A DNA stretch of 64,000 nucleotides from Leptospira noumeaensis (GCF_004770765.1 NZ_RQFK01000023.1:62001-126000); one strand, 5' to 3'; positions 1 to 8,282 are shown, counted from the first letter of the stretch. Notes: generated by a model from the letters alone, not told the origin. Numbers and translations: made by a program.

Positions 1-182
1 TCTGCTTTTACTTCTCCCACTGCACGAATTCCGCCTGAGTTTTTGAAACGTTCCGTGCGGATCCATTTCCCTTTAGAATACTTCAGTTCAAATTCCTGAT
101 CGCCTGACCCGTCTTTTATGGAGCCACCTGAACATTGAATTGTCAGTGTTAAAATGATTAAGTAGAGAAGTTTGTTTTTCAT
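1..182 (-). CDS. partial lipoprotein, C-terminus beyond window
   Basis: Only the first 60 codons are inside the window; the gene runs off the left edge. The protein opens with a short basic start (MKNK), a hydrophobic stretch and the lipobox LTIQC, so it should be an exported lipoprotein lipidated at Cys17. The visible mature part is polar (GGSIKDGSGDQEFELKYSKG) and has no motif I recognise. Its ATG overlaps the TGA of the thioesterase gene upstream (ATGA overlap), so the two are probably translationally coupled. Function unknown. Confidence 0.75.
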   Translation of the reverse strand, partial: MKNKLLYLIILTLTIQCSGGSIKDGSGDQEFELKYSKGKWIRTERFKNSGGIRAVGEVKA

Positions 183-721
183 GTTTCTATCCTGTCGAAG
201 AGATGTGCGCGTTTCAATTTATTTACCGATAGCAATTCATTCGCAATCGCTATTTTTCCTCCGGTCAATTTATCGGAGAAAAAACGAGGAGGAAGGATAT
301 GGAAGGCACCCTCTCCTTTAACATATAAAATTTCTTTATCTAGAGATGTGAGTTCACATTCAAGTAATACTTTGCGTTTTGCTTTTTTGATTGGCCATGC
401 GCGAATCTGCAGCTCTTTTTCAACTGGGGTTGCCTTATGGAATTTGAAACTCATAGTGTCGGTCATTACTATATAACCTAGGTGAAAACATAAACCGCCC
501 ATAGCTTCATCCAAAACAGTGGAGAGAATCCCTCCGTGAACAAATCCTGGAGCTCCGTTGTACATTCTTTTAAAACTATAAGTAAAGTTAACCTCACCTG
601 TTTCATCATGAAAAGTAAAATCTGCAACGAGTCCGAGTGGATTTTCTTTCCCACAGCCGAAACAAGTATCGTGATGGATTTCGTAACCATGTTTAGAAGG
701 ATTTTCTATAGGTTGGTTCAT
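179..721 (-). CDS. PaaI/THEM4-like hotdog-fold thioesterase
   Basis: A 180-residue protein of the hotdog thioesterase superfamily. After an N-terminal Cys pair (CFGCG, about residues 20-24) comes the typical signature GFVHGGILSTVLDEAMGG (about 58-75), which carries the conserved HGG loop and the acidic residue of PaaI/THEM4-type acyl-CoA thioesterases. The likely role is hydrolysis of a cytoplasmic acyl-CoA; the substrate cannot be told from sequence. It lies 16 bases downstream of an alpha/beta hydrolase on the same strand and overlaps a lipoprotein gene by ATGA, so the three look like one operon. Confidence 0.8.
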   Translation of the reverse strand: MNQPIENPSKHGYEIHHDTCFGCGKENPLGLVADFTFHDETGEVNFTYSFKRMYNGAPGFVHGGILSTVLDEAMGGLCFHLGYIVMTDTMSFKFHKATPVEKELQIRAWPIKKAKRKVLLECELTSLDKEILYVKGEGAFHILPPRFFSDKLTGGKIAIANELLSVNKLKRAHLFDRIET

Positions 722-737
722 TCTTTGTCCTTATTAT

Positions 738-1577
738 TTAATTTTCTAAAAATTCTAAAATGACAGAAGCTACTTCTTTGGGAGAATCCATATGTAAGTG
801 GTGTCCTCCATCTAGGGTAACTTTTTTTAGGTTGTTTACTGCATTGATTCTGTTTTCGTATTTTTCGGCAATGGGGAAGCTTGATTTGTCACCTAATATG
901 AGTAATGTTGGGCAATCGATCCGATTACAAAAAGATTCTATTTGTTCTTCTGTGTATCGAAAAAATGAATTGTAGTGAAGTCTTAAGTCTCTTCTGGGTT
1001 TTAATCCTTTTGGAGTTTTTTCAATCCCACGTTCCATTAGGATTTCTGCTGATTCTAACTTCATGTCACCTGCTCGCATCCTAATGGCAACCGCTGATTC
1101 CATATTTGGAAAATACGTTTCTTTTTTGCCCCTTGGGTGCAGAACTTGTTTGATTGCCTCAGTTAAAATTTCTGGCGCAGATTCGGATAAATTTGTGAGA
1201 GGTCCAAGTGATTCAATAAGAACAAGTTTTTTGATTTTTAAAAGATTGGTTCCTGCAACTAACGTTGATATTGCGGCACCCATTGAGTGTGCCATAAGAA
1301 TAAAATTTTCTAGTCCTAAAGCCTGAGCGATGGAAACAATTTCCAATGCATACTCTGCAAAATAATAAACGGTATTTTCTGGTTTGTGACTCGATTTTCC
1401 ATGGCCTGGGAAATCCATTGATATAAATCTGTACTCTGGAAAATATTTGGCGATAGGTGCAAAACTATTGGCATTATCCAACCAACCATGGAAGGCAAGG
1501 ATTGGTGTTCCTTGTGGATTCCCCCACTCTACTCCCTCAATCGAGTGGAATTTTGTGCGAACAGAAATCGGTAACAT
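738..1577 (-). CDS. alpha/beta hydrolase (SERHL-like serine hydrolase)
   Basis: A 279-residue alpha/beta hydrolase without a signal peptide. The oxyanion region HGWLDNANSF (about 29-38), the strand-turn FPGHGKSS (about 56-63) and the nucleophile elbow AHSMGA (Ser about 98) are all present. The closing histidine is probably in DGGHHLHMDSP near the C-terminus. The pattern HGWLDNA...D(F/L)PGHG is typical of serine-hydrolase-like (SERHL) and related esterases; the substrate is unknown. It is first in a leftward operon with the thioesterase, and its start faces the divergent gene at 1669 across about 90 bases. Confidence 0.85.
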   Translation of the reverse strand: MLPISVRTKFHSIEGVEWGNPQGTPILAFHGWLDNANSFAPIAKYFPEYRFISMDFPGHGKSSHKPENTVYYFAEYALEIVSIAQALGLENFILMAHSMGAAISTLVAGTNLLKIKKLVLIESLGPLTNLSESAPEILTEAIKQVLHPRGKKETYFPNMESAVAIRMRAGDMKLESAEILMERGIEKTPKGLKPRRDLRLHYNSFFRYTEEQIESFCNRIDCPTLLILGDKSSFPIAEKYENRINAVNNLKKVTLDGGHHLHMDSPKEVASVILEFLEN

Positions 1578-1668
1578 ATACCTAAGCCTTTTGAATTCCT
1601 TCTCATTGTAAACATTTATCTTTTCGATTTAGGCTTGATTCTTTTTTGCATTTTTATGTAATTTCTTC

Positions 1669-2097
1669 ATGAAACATTTACTTTTGAGTGTATTGCTGGT
1701 TCTCCAGGTAATCCCACTTTTCTCGGAGTCTAAACCAATGGTTATATGTGCAAGTTTAGAAGACTGTGAAAAAAAGGCAGATGCGACAGAAATCCATAGA
1801 AAAAAAATTACCTTACTTACCTTTGGGATTACTGAGTATGGGAAAGATGTTCCTGTACAGAACTTACTTCCAGTGTATTTGAAGCGAGTTAAGTCTACGA
1901 TTCTAGAAGCAAACGGAGAAACCGGATATAAAGGTGATGTTATTCTGAAAGTGACTCATAAACCAGAATATAAGCAATCGCAGCTACATAAAGCCGAAGA
2001 AGATATACAATTTATAGATACAAACCAAAGTTTTCTTTCTAAAGAAAACTATTCAGAACTTCTAAAATTAAAAACTCTTTTAGGCCAATCCAGATGA
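1669..2097 (+). CDS. exported hypothetical protein
   Basis: A 142-residue protein with a clear signal peptide (MKHLLLSVLLVLQVIPLFSES, cleavage after the FS/ES region) and a polar, lysine-rich mature part. The mature part has a Cys pair (ICASLEDCEKK) near its start. I recognise no family. The stop overlaps the ATG of the next small lipoprotein gene (ATGA), which implies a two-gene operon of envelope proteins. Confidence 0.6.
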   Translation: MKHLLLSVLLVLQVIPLFSESKPMVICASLEDCEKKADATEIHRKKITLLTFGITEYGKDVPVQNLLPVYLKRVKSTILEANGETGYKGDVILKVTHKPEYKQSQLHKAEEDIQFIDTNQSFLSKENYSELLKLKTLLGQSR

Positions 2098-2348
2098 TTC
2101 GTATTTTTTTTAGTTTAGTTTTCTTTTTGATTCAGTGTTCGCAATTTTCTCGTGAGGGCCAAATCCGAGAAGAATGTGAAAACACAAGAAACAACAGTTA
2201 CATTTTTATGTTACCAATCCTTGAAAGACATACAACGAATGGTAACACTGAACTTAACTCTACAGTTTGGATCACAAATACTGAATTGGCATATAAAAAA
2301 TGCATTTCAGAGTCTGAGAAAAACCGTTACAATTTAAGGTCTAATTGA
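2094..2348 (+). CDS. small lipoprotein
   Basis: An 84-residue predicted lipoprotein: a hydrophobic N-terminus (MIRIFFSLVFFLIQC) ends in the lipobox FLIQC, and two further Cys (in REECENT and YKKCIS) could form a disulfide. It is translationally coupled to the preceding exported protein by an ATGA overlap. Its end overlaps the 3' end of the convergent NADH dehydrogenase gene by 15 bases. No family recognised. Confidence 0.6.
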   Translation: MIRIFFSLVFFLIQCSQFSREGQIREECENTRNNSYIFMLPILERHTTNGNTELNSTVWITNTELAYKKCISESEKNRYNLRSN

Positions 2349-3605
2349 AAGTTCATCCATCTCTTCTTGAATGAGCCTAGATCCTGCCCTGAAAGTCAAA
2401 TAACTCCATACCCAACTGAGAAGTGTACTTACTTTATTTTTGAATCCAACTTGATACACAAGATGTATAAAAAGCCAACCAAGCCATCCTAAAATTCCTT
2501 TTAGTCGAAATTTACCAAACTCTGCAACCGCGTCAGTTCTACCTATGGTTGCCATATTCCCTTTATCAAAATAGTGAAATGGAGATAGTGTTTTTTTCTT
2601 TTCGATGGAATCGATGATTTTGGCAACATATCTACCTTGTTGCATAGCCACAGGAGAAACTCCTGGTAGTGGTCTACTGAGACCTTTGCTATAGTTTGCT
2701 GCATCTCCAATCACAAATACTTCTGGATATTCAATTGTCCTACAAAATTCATCTACTATGATTCGATTCGCCTTGTCCTTGTTAATTGGTATATTTTTTG
2801 CTAATTCTGATCCCTCCACTCCGGCAGCCCATATTACTGTTTTTGATTCTATGGTTCTGTCTTTTAATACGACACCAGAGTCTGTAATATCTAAAACTGG
2901 GGAATTTGTGAGAACTTCCACTCCCCTACTCTCTAATTTTTCTTTAGTAAAGGTACTTGATTTTTCGCTGAACGCAGTGAGTAGTCTTGGACCAGCTTCG
3001 ATCAGAGTCACCTTTGTCATTCCAGAGTCTATATTTCTAAAATCTTTTCTGATAATATTATGGGAAAGTTCTGCGATGGAACCTGCGAGTTCTACCCCAG
3101 TTGGTCCTCCGCCGATAATCACATAGTGCATAAAACTTTTGGCTTTTTCGTAGTTACCAATGAGTTCCGCTTGTTCGAAAGAAAGAAGGATTCTCCTTCT
3201 GATAGCAAGTGCGTCCTTTAGATTTTTTAAACCTAAGGTTTTTTCTTTCCAAGAGTGATTTCCAAAAAAACTAGTGCGTGCACCTGTTGCGAGGATTAAG
3301 TAATCATAGGTTTCTGTATTATTTTGAAACTTTACTTGTCGATTTTTGAAATCTATTTCAGTGACATCACCGAGTAAAATTTTTACGTTTTTGTATTTGG
3401 TTGTGATAGACCTAGAGGGAATCGCAATGTCTGCAGGTGATAACACAGCGGTAGCAACTTGGTATAATAGAGGTTGGAAAAGATGGTGATTTTTTTTATC
3501 AACTACAGTAATTTCAAAGGATTTATGGTTAGCCAGAGTTTTGATTACTTGTAACCCACCAAAACCGGCTCCAACAATTAATACTTTTTTCTTTATTTGG
3601 GTCAT
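2334..3605 (-). CDS. ndh: type II NADH dehydrogenase (NDH-2)
   Basis: A 423-residue FAD-dependent pyridine-nucleotide oxidoreductase. It has two Rossmann motifs, VGAGFGGLQ near residue 12 for FAD and IIGGGPTGVELAGS near 165 for NADH, plus the FAD-closing stretch VFVIGDAANYS near 295. The C-terminal hydrophobic/amphipathic segment (GWLGWLFIHLVYQVGF) is the usual membrane anchor of NDH-2. The enzyme passes electrons from NADH to quinone at the inner membrane without pumping protons, feeding oxidases such as the cbb3 complex encoded at 32-39 kb. It is the last gene of a four-gene leftward operon, 5 bases after the phosphatase gene. Confidence 0.9.
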   Translation of the reverse strand: MTQIKKKVLIVGAGFGGLQVIKTLANHKSFEITVVDKKNHHLFQPLLYQVATAVLSPADIAIPSRSITTKYKNVKILLGDVTEIDFKNRQVKFQNNTETYDYLILATGARTSFFGNHSWKEKTLGLKNLKDALAIRRRILLSFEQAELIGNYEKAKSFMHYVIIGGGPTGVELAGSIAELSHNIIRKDFRNIDSGMTKVTLIEAGPRLLTAFSEKSSTFTKEKLESRGVEVLTNSPVLDITDSGVVLKDRTIESKTVIWAAGVEGSELAKNIPINKDKANRIIVDEFCRTIEYPEVFVIGDAANYSKGLSRPLPGVSPVAMQQGRYVAKIIDSIEKKKTLSPFHYFDKGNMATIGRTDAVAEFGKFRLKGILGWLGWLFIHLVYQVGFKNKVSTLLSWVWSYLTFRAGSRLIQEEMDELSIRP

Positions 3606-3610
3606 GTAAC

Positions 3611-4084
3611 TTATACTCCTAAAAAATTTAGAAAACCACGGGAACAGTCCTCTACAAGATCCTGAACTTTATCAAATGCCGGTTCGGTTTTGTAATACGG
3701 ATCTGGGACAATTGGTTCTCCTTTATCGCTCCGAAATTGGCCAAAGAGAAATATTTTTTCCTGAATTTTTGTGTCTCTTGTTAGACTCATTACATCTTTG
3801 AAATTGTTCTCATCCATAACTAATAAATAATCAAAATAATTTAGATCGTTTGTAGTAAGTTTTCTTGATTTGTGGGTTAAATGGATTCCTCTTTTTTCTG
3901 CTGCTTTTCTAGTTCTTGGATCAGGTAAATCACCATCATGATATCCTGAAGTCCCGCAAGAGTCGATTTCAAATGAATGGGTTAATTTTTTTTGATGGAC
4001 TAAATTTTTTAATGCACCTTCGGCAGCGGGTGAACGGCAAATGTTTCCCAGGCAGATAAATAGAACTTTTGTTTTTTCTTTCAT
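3611..4084 (-). CDS. low-molecular-weight protein tyrosine phosphatase
   Basis: A 157-residue LMW-PTP with the P-loop CLGNICRSPAAEG near residue 11 (the C-X5-R-S nucleophile loop) and the general-acid motif DPYY near residue 130. Length and motifs are standard for the family, which dephosphorylates phosphotyrosine proteins or arsenate-type substrates in the cytoplasm. Its ATG begins immediately after the TAA of the metallopeptidase gene with no spacer, so it is co-transcribed with it. Nothing marks it as arsenate reductase in particular. Confidence 0.9.
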   Translation of the reverse strand: MKEKTKVLFICLGNICRSPAAEGALKNLVHQKKLTHSFEIDSCGTSGYHDGDLPDPRTRKAAEKRGIHLTHKSRKLTTNDLNYFDYLLVMDENNFKDVMSLTRDTKIQEKIFLFGQFRSDKGEPIVPDPYYKTEPAFDKVQDLVEDCSRGFLNFLGV

Positions 4085-4759
4085 TTAATTAAGGTAATAG
4101 ATGTATTTTTTCCCGACTTCTTTTAACCACTTCTCTGCAAATTTGTAGTTGGGATTTTGTGACTCAACAATTTTCCAGAACCTATTTGAATGATTGTGTT
4201 CAATGGTATGTGCAATTTCATGTAGGACAATATATTCAATGATTGTTTCCGGACAATGAACTAAACTTAAGTTCAAGGATATTTGATTTTTTGAATTACA
4301 ACTTCCCCAGAGTGAACGCATTGGTTTGATTGATAACTTCGTAACTTTTGTATTTAAGGCAGTGGACGTAGATTCAATAATAGGTTTTATTTTTTCTAAA
4401 AGAATTTCTTTTAAGATGAGTTTTCCTTTTCGGACGTTAGCTTGTTCGCTTTTTGTTTTGGGGATTTTTAAGGTATTACCTTCTAGGCCAAATTTTTGAT
4501 TTGAACTGATAAGGAAAGTTTTCGTTTCTCCAAAGATATGAGTTTTTTCTCCTTCTTGGAATTTTAGTTTTTGTGGGATATCTTTTGGGAGACTTTTTAG
4601 TTTTGAAAGAACCCAACCTTTTTTTTCGGCTATAAATTCTTCCAGTTGTTTTTGGGGAATTCGGGCAGGATGTTTTAAGACTACTTTTCCGTTTTGGTAA
4701 ACTACAAGAGAAATGTTTCTTCCTTTTGTAGTTTTTCTTTCTATTTCAAAATCTACCAT
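4085..4759 (-). CDS. YgjP/SprT-like zinc metallopeptidase (DUF45)
   Basis: A 224-residue protein of the YgjP-like (DUF45/M48-related) metallopeptidase family. The zinc site HEIAHTIEHNHSNRFW (about 180-195) gives HExxH plus a downstream His, and the upstream MRSLWGSCNSKNQISLN block is the usual conserved segment of the family. The protein is soluble and cytoplasmic by appearance; the physiological substrate is unknown for the family. It sits between an outer-membrane-protein gene (19 bases upstream) and the LMW phosphatase. Confidence 0.85.
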   Translation of the reverse strand: MVDFEIERKTTKGRNISLVVYQNGKVVLKHPARIPQKQLEEFIAEKKGWVLSKLKSLPKDIPQKLKFQEGEKTHIFGETKTFLISSNQKFGLEGNTLKIPKTKSEQANVRKGKLILKEILLEKIKPIIESTSTALNTKVTKLSIKPMRSLWGSCNSKNQISLNLSLVHCPETIIEYIVLHEIAHTIEHNHSNRFWKIVESQNPNYKFAEKWLKEVGKKYIYYLN

Positions 4760-4778
4760 TATGTATTAGATAGTTTTA

Positions 4779-5825
4779 TTACTCTATATTAGGTACTACT
4801 TTTTCAGAATTTTCTGACTCACCAGGTGACCAATCTAGTTTATTCAGAGCACCGATTTCAATGGAATAATCTTTAATGTTGATATGCGATTTGAATCCAC
4901 TTACTAAATTGGAAGTTAAGTCGTCCCTTGTTAATCCACCATGGGAGGTAAAGCTACCTTCGGAAAAAAATCTTCTGTGATTGACCCGAATATAACTAAG
5001 CCAACTTGGCCCCATTTTGTACCCAACTTCCGCTTTTGATGCCCAACCAAATCCGTAGTTTTCGGAAAAAAAGTTAATGGATCTTTGTACATGGAAATCT
5101 CTGGTTTTGATTCTCCCGAATGATGGCATAAAACTAAAGTCCGCATAAAAATCTCCTGACGAATAACGGTATCCACCACCTGTAAAAAATTCCCATAAAT
5201 CGTTTGAAAATGTAAGTCCCATTCCAATAGGTCCATAAAACACTGGAGTAGATTCTATATACTGATTTACGTCGTAGAAAATGTATTTAAAATAAGAATA
5301 TCTGGCTCCCATAGAAAGAAAAAATCCGGAGCCATCAATCCAGTAATTAGGATTCCCTGTTTGGAAATAATATCTGCCGTATATTTCGGCTCGATTTTCA
5401 AAGACAGTCGATTTTCCTTTCCCATCGGCAAAGTTACGACTGCCGGAATATATTGTCGCAGAGTCACGATAGCTCCATTCCCGTGTTGCGATGTTTGTTG
5501 TGTTCTCGGTAGATACTGACCCTAGGAAAAAATCTTCATCACGAGCCTCTCCCGATTTTTGGTACCAACCTGTTGTTTTTAGTGCTCCACTGATTTCGAG
5601 TCTATCTTTTGTAAAGATTCCTTGGATTCCAAATAACGAAAAGGTTCTGGGAAAAGAGATTCGGGATCCGCCGCGAATCCCTGATAAGTTTGGGTATTTA
5701 TTTCCGGTTTCAAAAATATATTCACCGCCAGACCTTTCGACAGTTGGGCCCCAGATTACTTCTGCGGAAATTGTGTTAAGACTTAGAATTAAAAATAAAA
5801 AAGGAAATTTGGATATTTTGGGCAC
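4779..5825 (-). CDS. putative outer-membrane beta-barrel protein
   Basis: A 348-residue exported protein with a signal peptide (MPKISKFPFLFLILSLNTISA) and a mature part made almost wholly of alternating aromatic/polar segments, such as YGRYYFQTGNPNYWIDGSGFFLSMGARYSYFKY and FTGGGYRYSSGDFYADFSFMPS. These are typical of transmembrane beta-strands. It ends VVPNIE rather than with a terminal aromatic residue, so barrel assembly by the usual terminal Phe signal is not obvious. It is the first gene of the operon and diverges from parA across a 184-base region. The family is unassigned and the barrel call is an inference from composition. Confidence 0.6.
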   Translation of the reverse strand: MPKISKFPFLFLILSLNTISAEVIWGPTVERSGGEYIFETGNKYPNLSGIRGGSRISFPRTFSLFGIQGIFTKDRLEISGALKTTGWYQKSGEARDEDFFLGSVSTENTTNIATREWSYRDSATIYSGSRNFADGKGKSTVFENRAEIYGRYYFQTGNPNYWIDGSGFFLSMGARYSYFKYIFYDVNQYIESTPVFYGPIGMGLTFSNDLWEFFTGGGYRYSSGDFYADFSFMPSFGRIKTRDFHVQRSINFFSENYGFGWASKAEVGYKMGPSWLSYIRVNHRRFFSEGSFTSHGGLTRDDLTSNLVSGFKSHINIKDYSIEIGALNKLDWSPGESENSEKVVPNIE

Positions 5826-5931
5826 CAGCGAAGGTTCTTCCTTACCTAAAAGTTGTAAATTCCTAATTTAAAAAGAAAGAAAGGTGAAGTGATGTTTCCT
5901 AAGTATTTTTCTTCTGACTTTGTCTTATTTG

Positions 5932-5952
5932 GGGGTGAAATGATTTCACCCC
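5932..5952. promoter_or_regulatory. parS: parS-like palindrome upstream of parA
   Basis: A 21-base perfect palindrome, GGGGTGAAA - TGA - TTTCACCCC, lies 57 bases before the parA start in the divergent intergenic region. The same 9-base arms recur with a different 3-base centre inside parB at 7491-7511. Canonical ParB sites contain the hexamers TTTCAC and GTGAAA in that order; here the same hexamers are present in swapped order around a 3-base spacer. Co-location with parAB makes a centromere-like ParB site, or an autoregulatory operator, the best reading. This is inference from sequence and context. Confidence 0.65.
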
Positions 5953-6009
5953 TAGGAGACATAATTAAATTGACAGTCTGGGTGGATTTACGCATCATTT
6001 GGGGAAGTT

Positions 6010-6936
6010 ATGGGCAAAACAGAAACTACACTAACTGAAGAAGAAGCAGCTAAATTCGTTGGTTTGAAAACAGGTGAGTTTTCTACCAAGGCAACTAACC
6101 TGAAAATTCCTGGTTGGAAAACAGGTGAATTCAAACAGTCAGTTTTGGTTAAATATTTTGAGCCTAGCAAAGATGATGGTTTGGATAGTCACGTGATTGC
6201 GATATCAAACCAAAAGGGAGGGGAGGGGAAAACAACTATCAGTCTTTACCTCGCAGAAGCACTCTCGGAAAATCATAAAGTATTATTGATTGATTGGGAT
6301 CCACAAGCTAATGCAACCCAACTTTTTTTAAAAGACGATGTACCCTCTGTTATGGATTACTTAGGGTATCGCGGGAAAAAATCTAAGGATATTACACCTG
6401 CGGTTAGAACTATTGCTGAGAATTTTGATTTACTGCCGTCCACTTTGGAGCTTGCTAATCTTACAACACCTTACGAAAGAGATGATTTTGAACTATTAAA
6501 TGAAGCAATCCTTCCGCTTCGTTCTAGGTATGAATATATTATCATTGATTGCCCGCCATCTCTTGGATTAATTTTAGAGAATGCTCTTATTTGCGCAGAC
6601 TATATTTTAGTTCCTATACAAACAAGGGCATTTAGTTTGCAAGGAATCAGAGACTTGTACGAAACCTTCCAAAAAATTCAAAAAAAAGCAAACCAACGAT
6701 TGAAACTTCTTGGAGCTGTGTTGAATCAATACGAAGGACAAAAGGCACTTGCCGGTTTGGCTGAAGGTGTAAAAAAATATTTCCCTGTTTTCGAAACTGT
6801 CATTCAGCGACGTGAAGCCATTCCACAAGCACAGGCAAAGATGTCTTTTCTTGCAAAAATAGATTTAACAACAATGAAGAATTTTAGAGATCTTGCTACA
6901 GAGGTTAAAAACAAAATCGATGTCCAAAAAAACTGA
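6010..6936 (+). CDS. parA: ParA-family partition ATPase with N-terminal extension
   Basis: A 308-residue ParA/MinD-type ATPase. A roughly 60-residue N-terminal extension resembles a small MerR-like helix-turn-helix domain and contains two copies of a K-TGEF motif (LKTGEF at 19-24, WKTGEF at 36-41). The ATPase domain then starts with the deviant Walker A box KGGEGKTT (about 71-78), where Glu replaces the usual Val. It continues with LLIDWDPQANAT and the Walker B region IIIDCPPSLG. ParA drives segregation of ParB-bound DNA over the nucleoid. The start is preceded by GGGGAAG at good spacing. It overlaps parB by 17 bases. Confidence 0.9.
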   Translation: MGKTETTLTEEEAAKFVGLKTGEFSTKATNLKIPGWKTGEFKQSVLVKYFEPSKDDGLDSHVIAISNQKGGEGKTTISLYLAEALSENHKVLLIDWDPQANATQLFLKDDVPSVMDYLGYRGKKSKDITPAVRTIAENFDLLPSTLELANLTTPYERDDFELLNEAILPLRSRYEYIIIDCPPSLGLILENALICADYILVPIQTRAFSLQGIRDLYETFQKIQKKANQRLKLLGAVLNQYEGQKALAGLAEGVKKYFPVFETVIQRREAIPQAQAKMSFLAKIDLTTMKNFRDLATEVKNKIDVQKN

Positions 6937-7630
6937 ATTCCAGGCTTTAGATTTAATCTCCGCATACTCTGAAAAGAAAAAGAACCCTTCACATTTGGAG
7001 TTGAGTCAGATTTTCCCAAACCCGACGCAACCACGGTTGATTGGACGTGAAGATACAACGGACTTGTTACCTTCGATGGAAAGGTTGGGGTTAATTGAAC
7101 CTATCCTTGTTAGAAAAGACAAAGGAAAATATCTAATTGTTGCCGGGGAACGTCGTTACAGAGCAGCCATTAAATTAGGTTGGAAAGAAATTCCCGCTAT
7201 CATTACGGATGCAAATGAAGACGTTTGTTATGAGATGTCTCTTGCGGAAAATGAAAAAAGGAAAAACTTGAATCCGTGGGAAGTGGGGAAGGCGATTCAA
7301 TTCCTTAGAAAGGAAAAAAGAAAAACAGCCGAAGAAGTGTCCGAATTGTTGGGTTACAGCGGTCGATATGTAAAACAACTTAGTAGTATTGCTAGACTGG
7401 ATCAAAAATCAGTTATGGAACTAATGATTAGCGGGAAACCACTTTCAGTTAAGAACCTTGAGGAATTATTAAAACGAAAAGAGAATAGGGGGGGTGAAAC
7501 CATTTCACCCCGAGTTGGGTCTGGAACAAGTCGTATTAGCATTAATTTTGGTAAACTGAGTGGAAAAGTCAGGGATAACTTTTTAAAAGAATTGGGTTTG
7601 CTCAAAAAGAAGTACGGGATCAACGAATAG
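6920..7630 (+). CDS. parB: ParB-family partition protein
   Basis: A 236-residue ParB/Spo0J protein. The N-terminal nuclease-like CTPase domain is recognisable from IFPNPTQPR, PILVRKDKGKYLIVAGERRYRAAIKLGW (conserved GERRYRAA box) and the MSLAENEKRKNLNPWE block. A helix-turn-helix follows (TAEEVSELLGYSGRYVKQLSSIARL). The C-terminal dimerisation region is short, and the protein is smaller than typical chromosomal ParB (about 280-300). I chose the ATG at 6920, inside the end of parA, because it begins MSKKTEF and gives the usual coupled overlap. A parS-like palindrome is embedded at codons 191-197. Confidence 0.9.
   Translation: MSKKTEFQALDLISAYSEKKKNPSHLELSQIFPNPTQPRLIGREDTTDLLPSMERLGLIEPILVRKDKGKYLIVAGERRYRAAIKLGWKEIPAIITDANEDVCYEMSLAENEKRKNLNPWEVGKAIQFLRKEKRKTAEEVSELLGYSGRYVKQLSSIARLDQKSVMELMISGKPLSVKNLEELLKRKENRGGETISPRVGSGTSRISINFGKLSGKVRDNFLKELGLLKKKYGINE
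7491..7511. promoter_or_regulatory. parS: parS-like palindrome inside parB
   Basis: The second copy of the par-locus palindrome: GGGGTGAAA - CCA - TTTCACCCC. Its 9-base arms are identical to the copy before parA; only the central three bases differ. It is in frame and encodes Gly-Gly-Glu-Thr-Ile-Ser-Pro in the linker between the ParB helix-turn-helix region and its C-terminus. Preservation of both arms within coding DNA suggests selection on the DNA site as well as the protein. The likely role is nucleation of ParB. Confidence 0.65.
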
Positions 7631-7637
7631 AGGAAAA

Positions 7638-8282
7638 ATGAAATCAAATTTAAAACTTAAAACGATGGAAGATATCGAAAGAGAGTTGTCCATCATTATT
7701 GCTTGTGAAAAAAAACAAAAAGGTGATGTTAGTTTAACGCAAGTTTACGATTTTTTGGCAGAATCGATAGAGTTATCGATCCAAAGAATTGGATCAACCA
7801 ATAAACGTAATACAATCAATAAATTATTGGGTAAGTATAAATTCGCAAAACTTATATCCAAAGGGAATTATACAAAAGCAAATCAAATTCCTGGGTTCCC
7901 ACCAAAAGACTTGGGTGATTCCGAATCCGCTCTACTTCGATTAAAAACATCACTAACCGCATTTAAGTTACATTCGGGGCCCTTTGCGGAACATTCCGTA
8001 TTTGGAGAATTAGATAAAAAACAATGGGAAAGAATTCATGGAATTCTCTCGATGTTTTTGTTTGGATATATTCAATTGTATGGTGATGAAAAGTTAAGGT
8101 TTGCTAAAGAAAGAGAACAAAAAAAAGAAAAAACTTTTACAGATAAAAAACACAATCATCATCCACAGAAGAAAAAAGATGATCGAGATACAAAACCAAG
8201 CGGTCATAATAACAGAAAATGGAAAAATAAAAAGAAAACCCATCACAAGGGCAATAAAAATCAAGGTGGAGGGGCTAAATGA
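7638..8282 (+). CDS. DUF1569/DinB-like protein with Lys/His-rich tail
   Basis: A 214-residue protein of unknown function. The block HSGPFAEHSVFGELDKKQWERIHG (about 112-135), followed by a hydrophobic helix and FGYIQLYG, matches the pattern I associate with DUF1569, a DinB-like four-helix fold. The last 60 residues are a low-complexity basic tail rich in Lys, His and Asn (KKHNHHPQKKKDD, NRKWKNKKKTHHKG), likely disordered and able to bind nucleic acid or metal. A good AGAGGAAAA ribosome site precedes the ATG, 7 bases after parB. The next gene starts inside its TGA (ATGA). Co-transcription with parAB is likely; a role in partition is not shown. Confidence 0.65.
   Translation: MKSNLKLKTMEDIERELSIIIACEKKQKGDVSLTQVYDFLAESIELSIQRIGSTNKRNTINKLLGKYKFAKLISKGNYTKANQIPGFPPKDLGDSESALLRLKTSLTAFKLHSGPFAEHSVFGELDKKQWERIHGILSMFLFGYIQLYGDEKLRFAKEREQKKEKTFTDKKHNHHPQKKKDDRDTKPSGHNNRKWKNKKKTHHKGNKNQGGGAK

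Noticed and set aside
2758..3126. Long open frame on the plus strand inside ndh
   Set aside because: It is antisense to a well-conserved NADH dehydrogenase and has no ribosome site or recognisable protein features; a reading-frame shadow.
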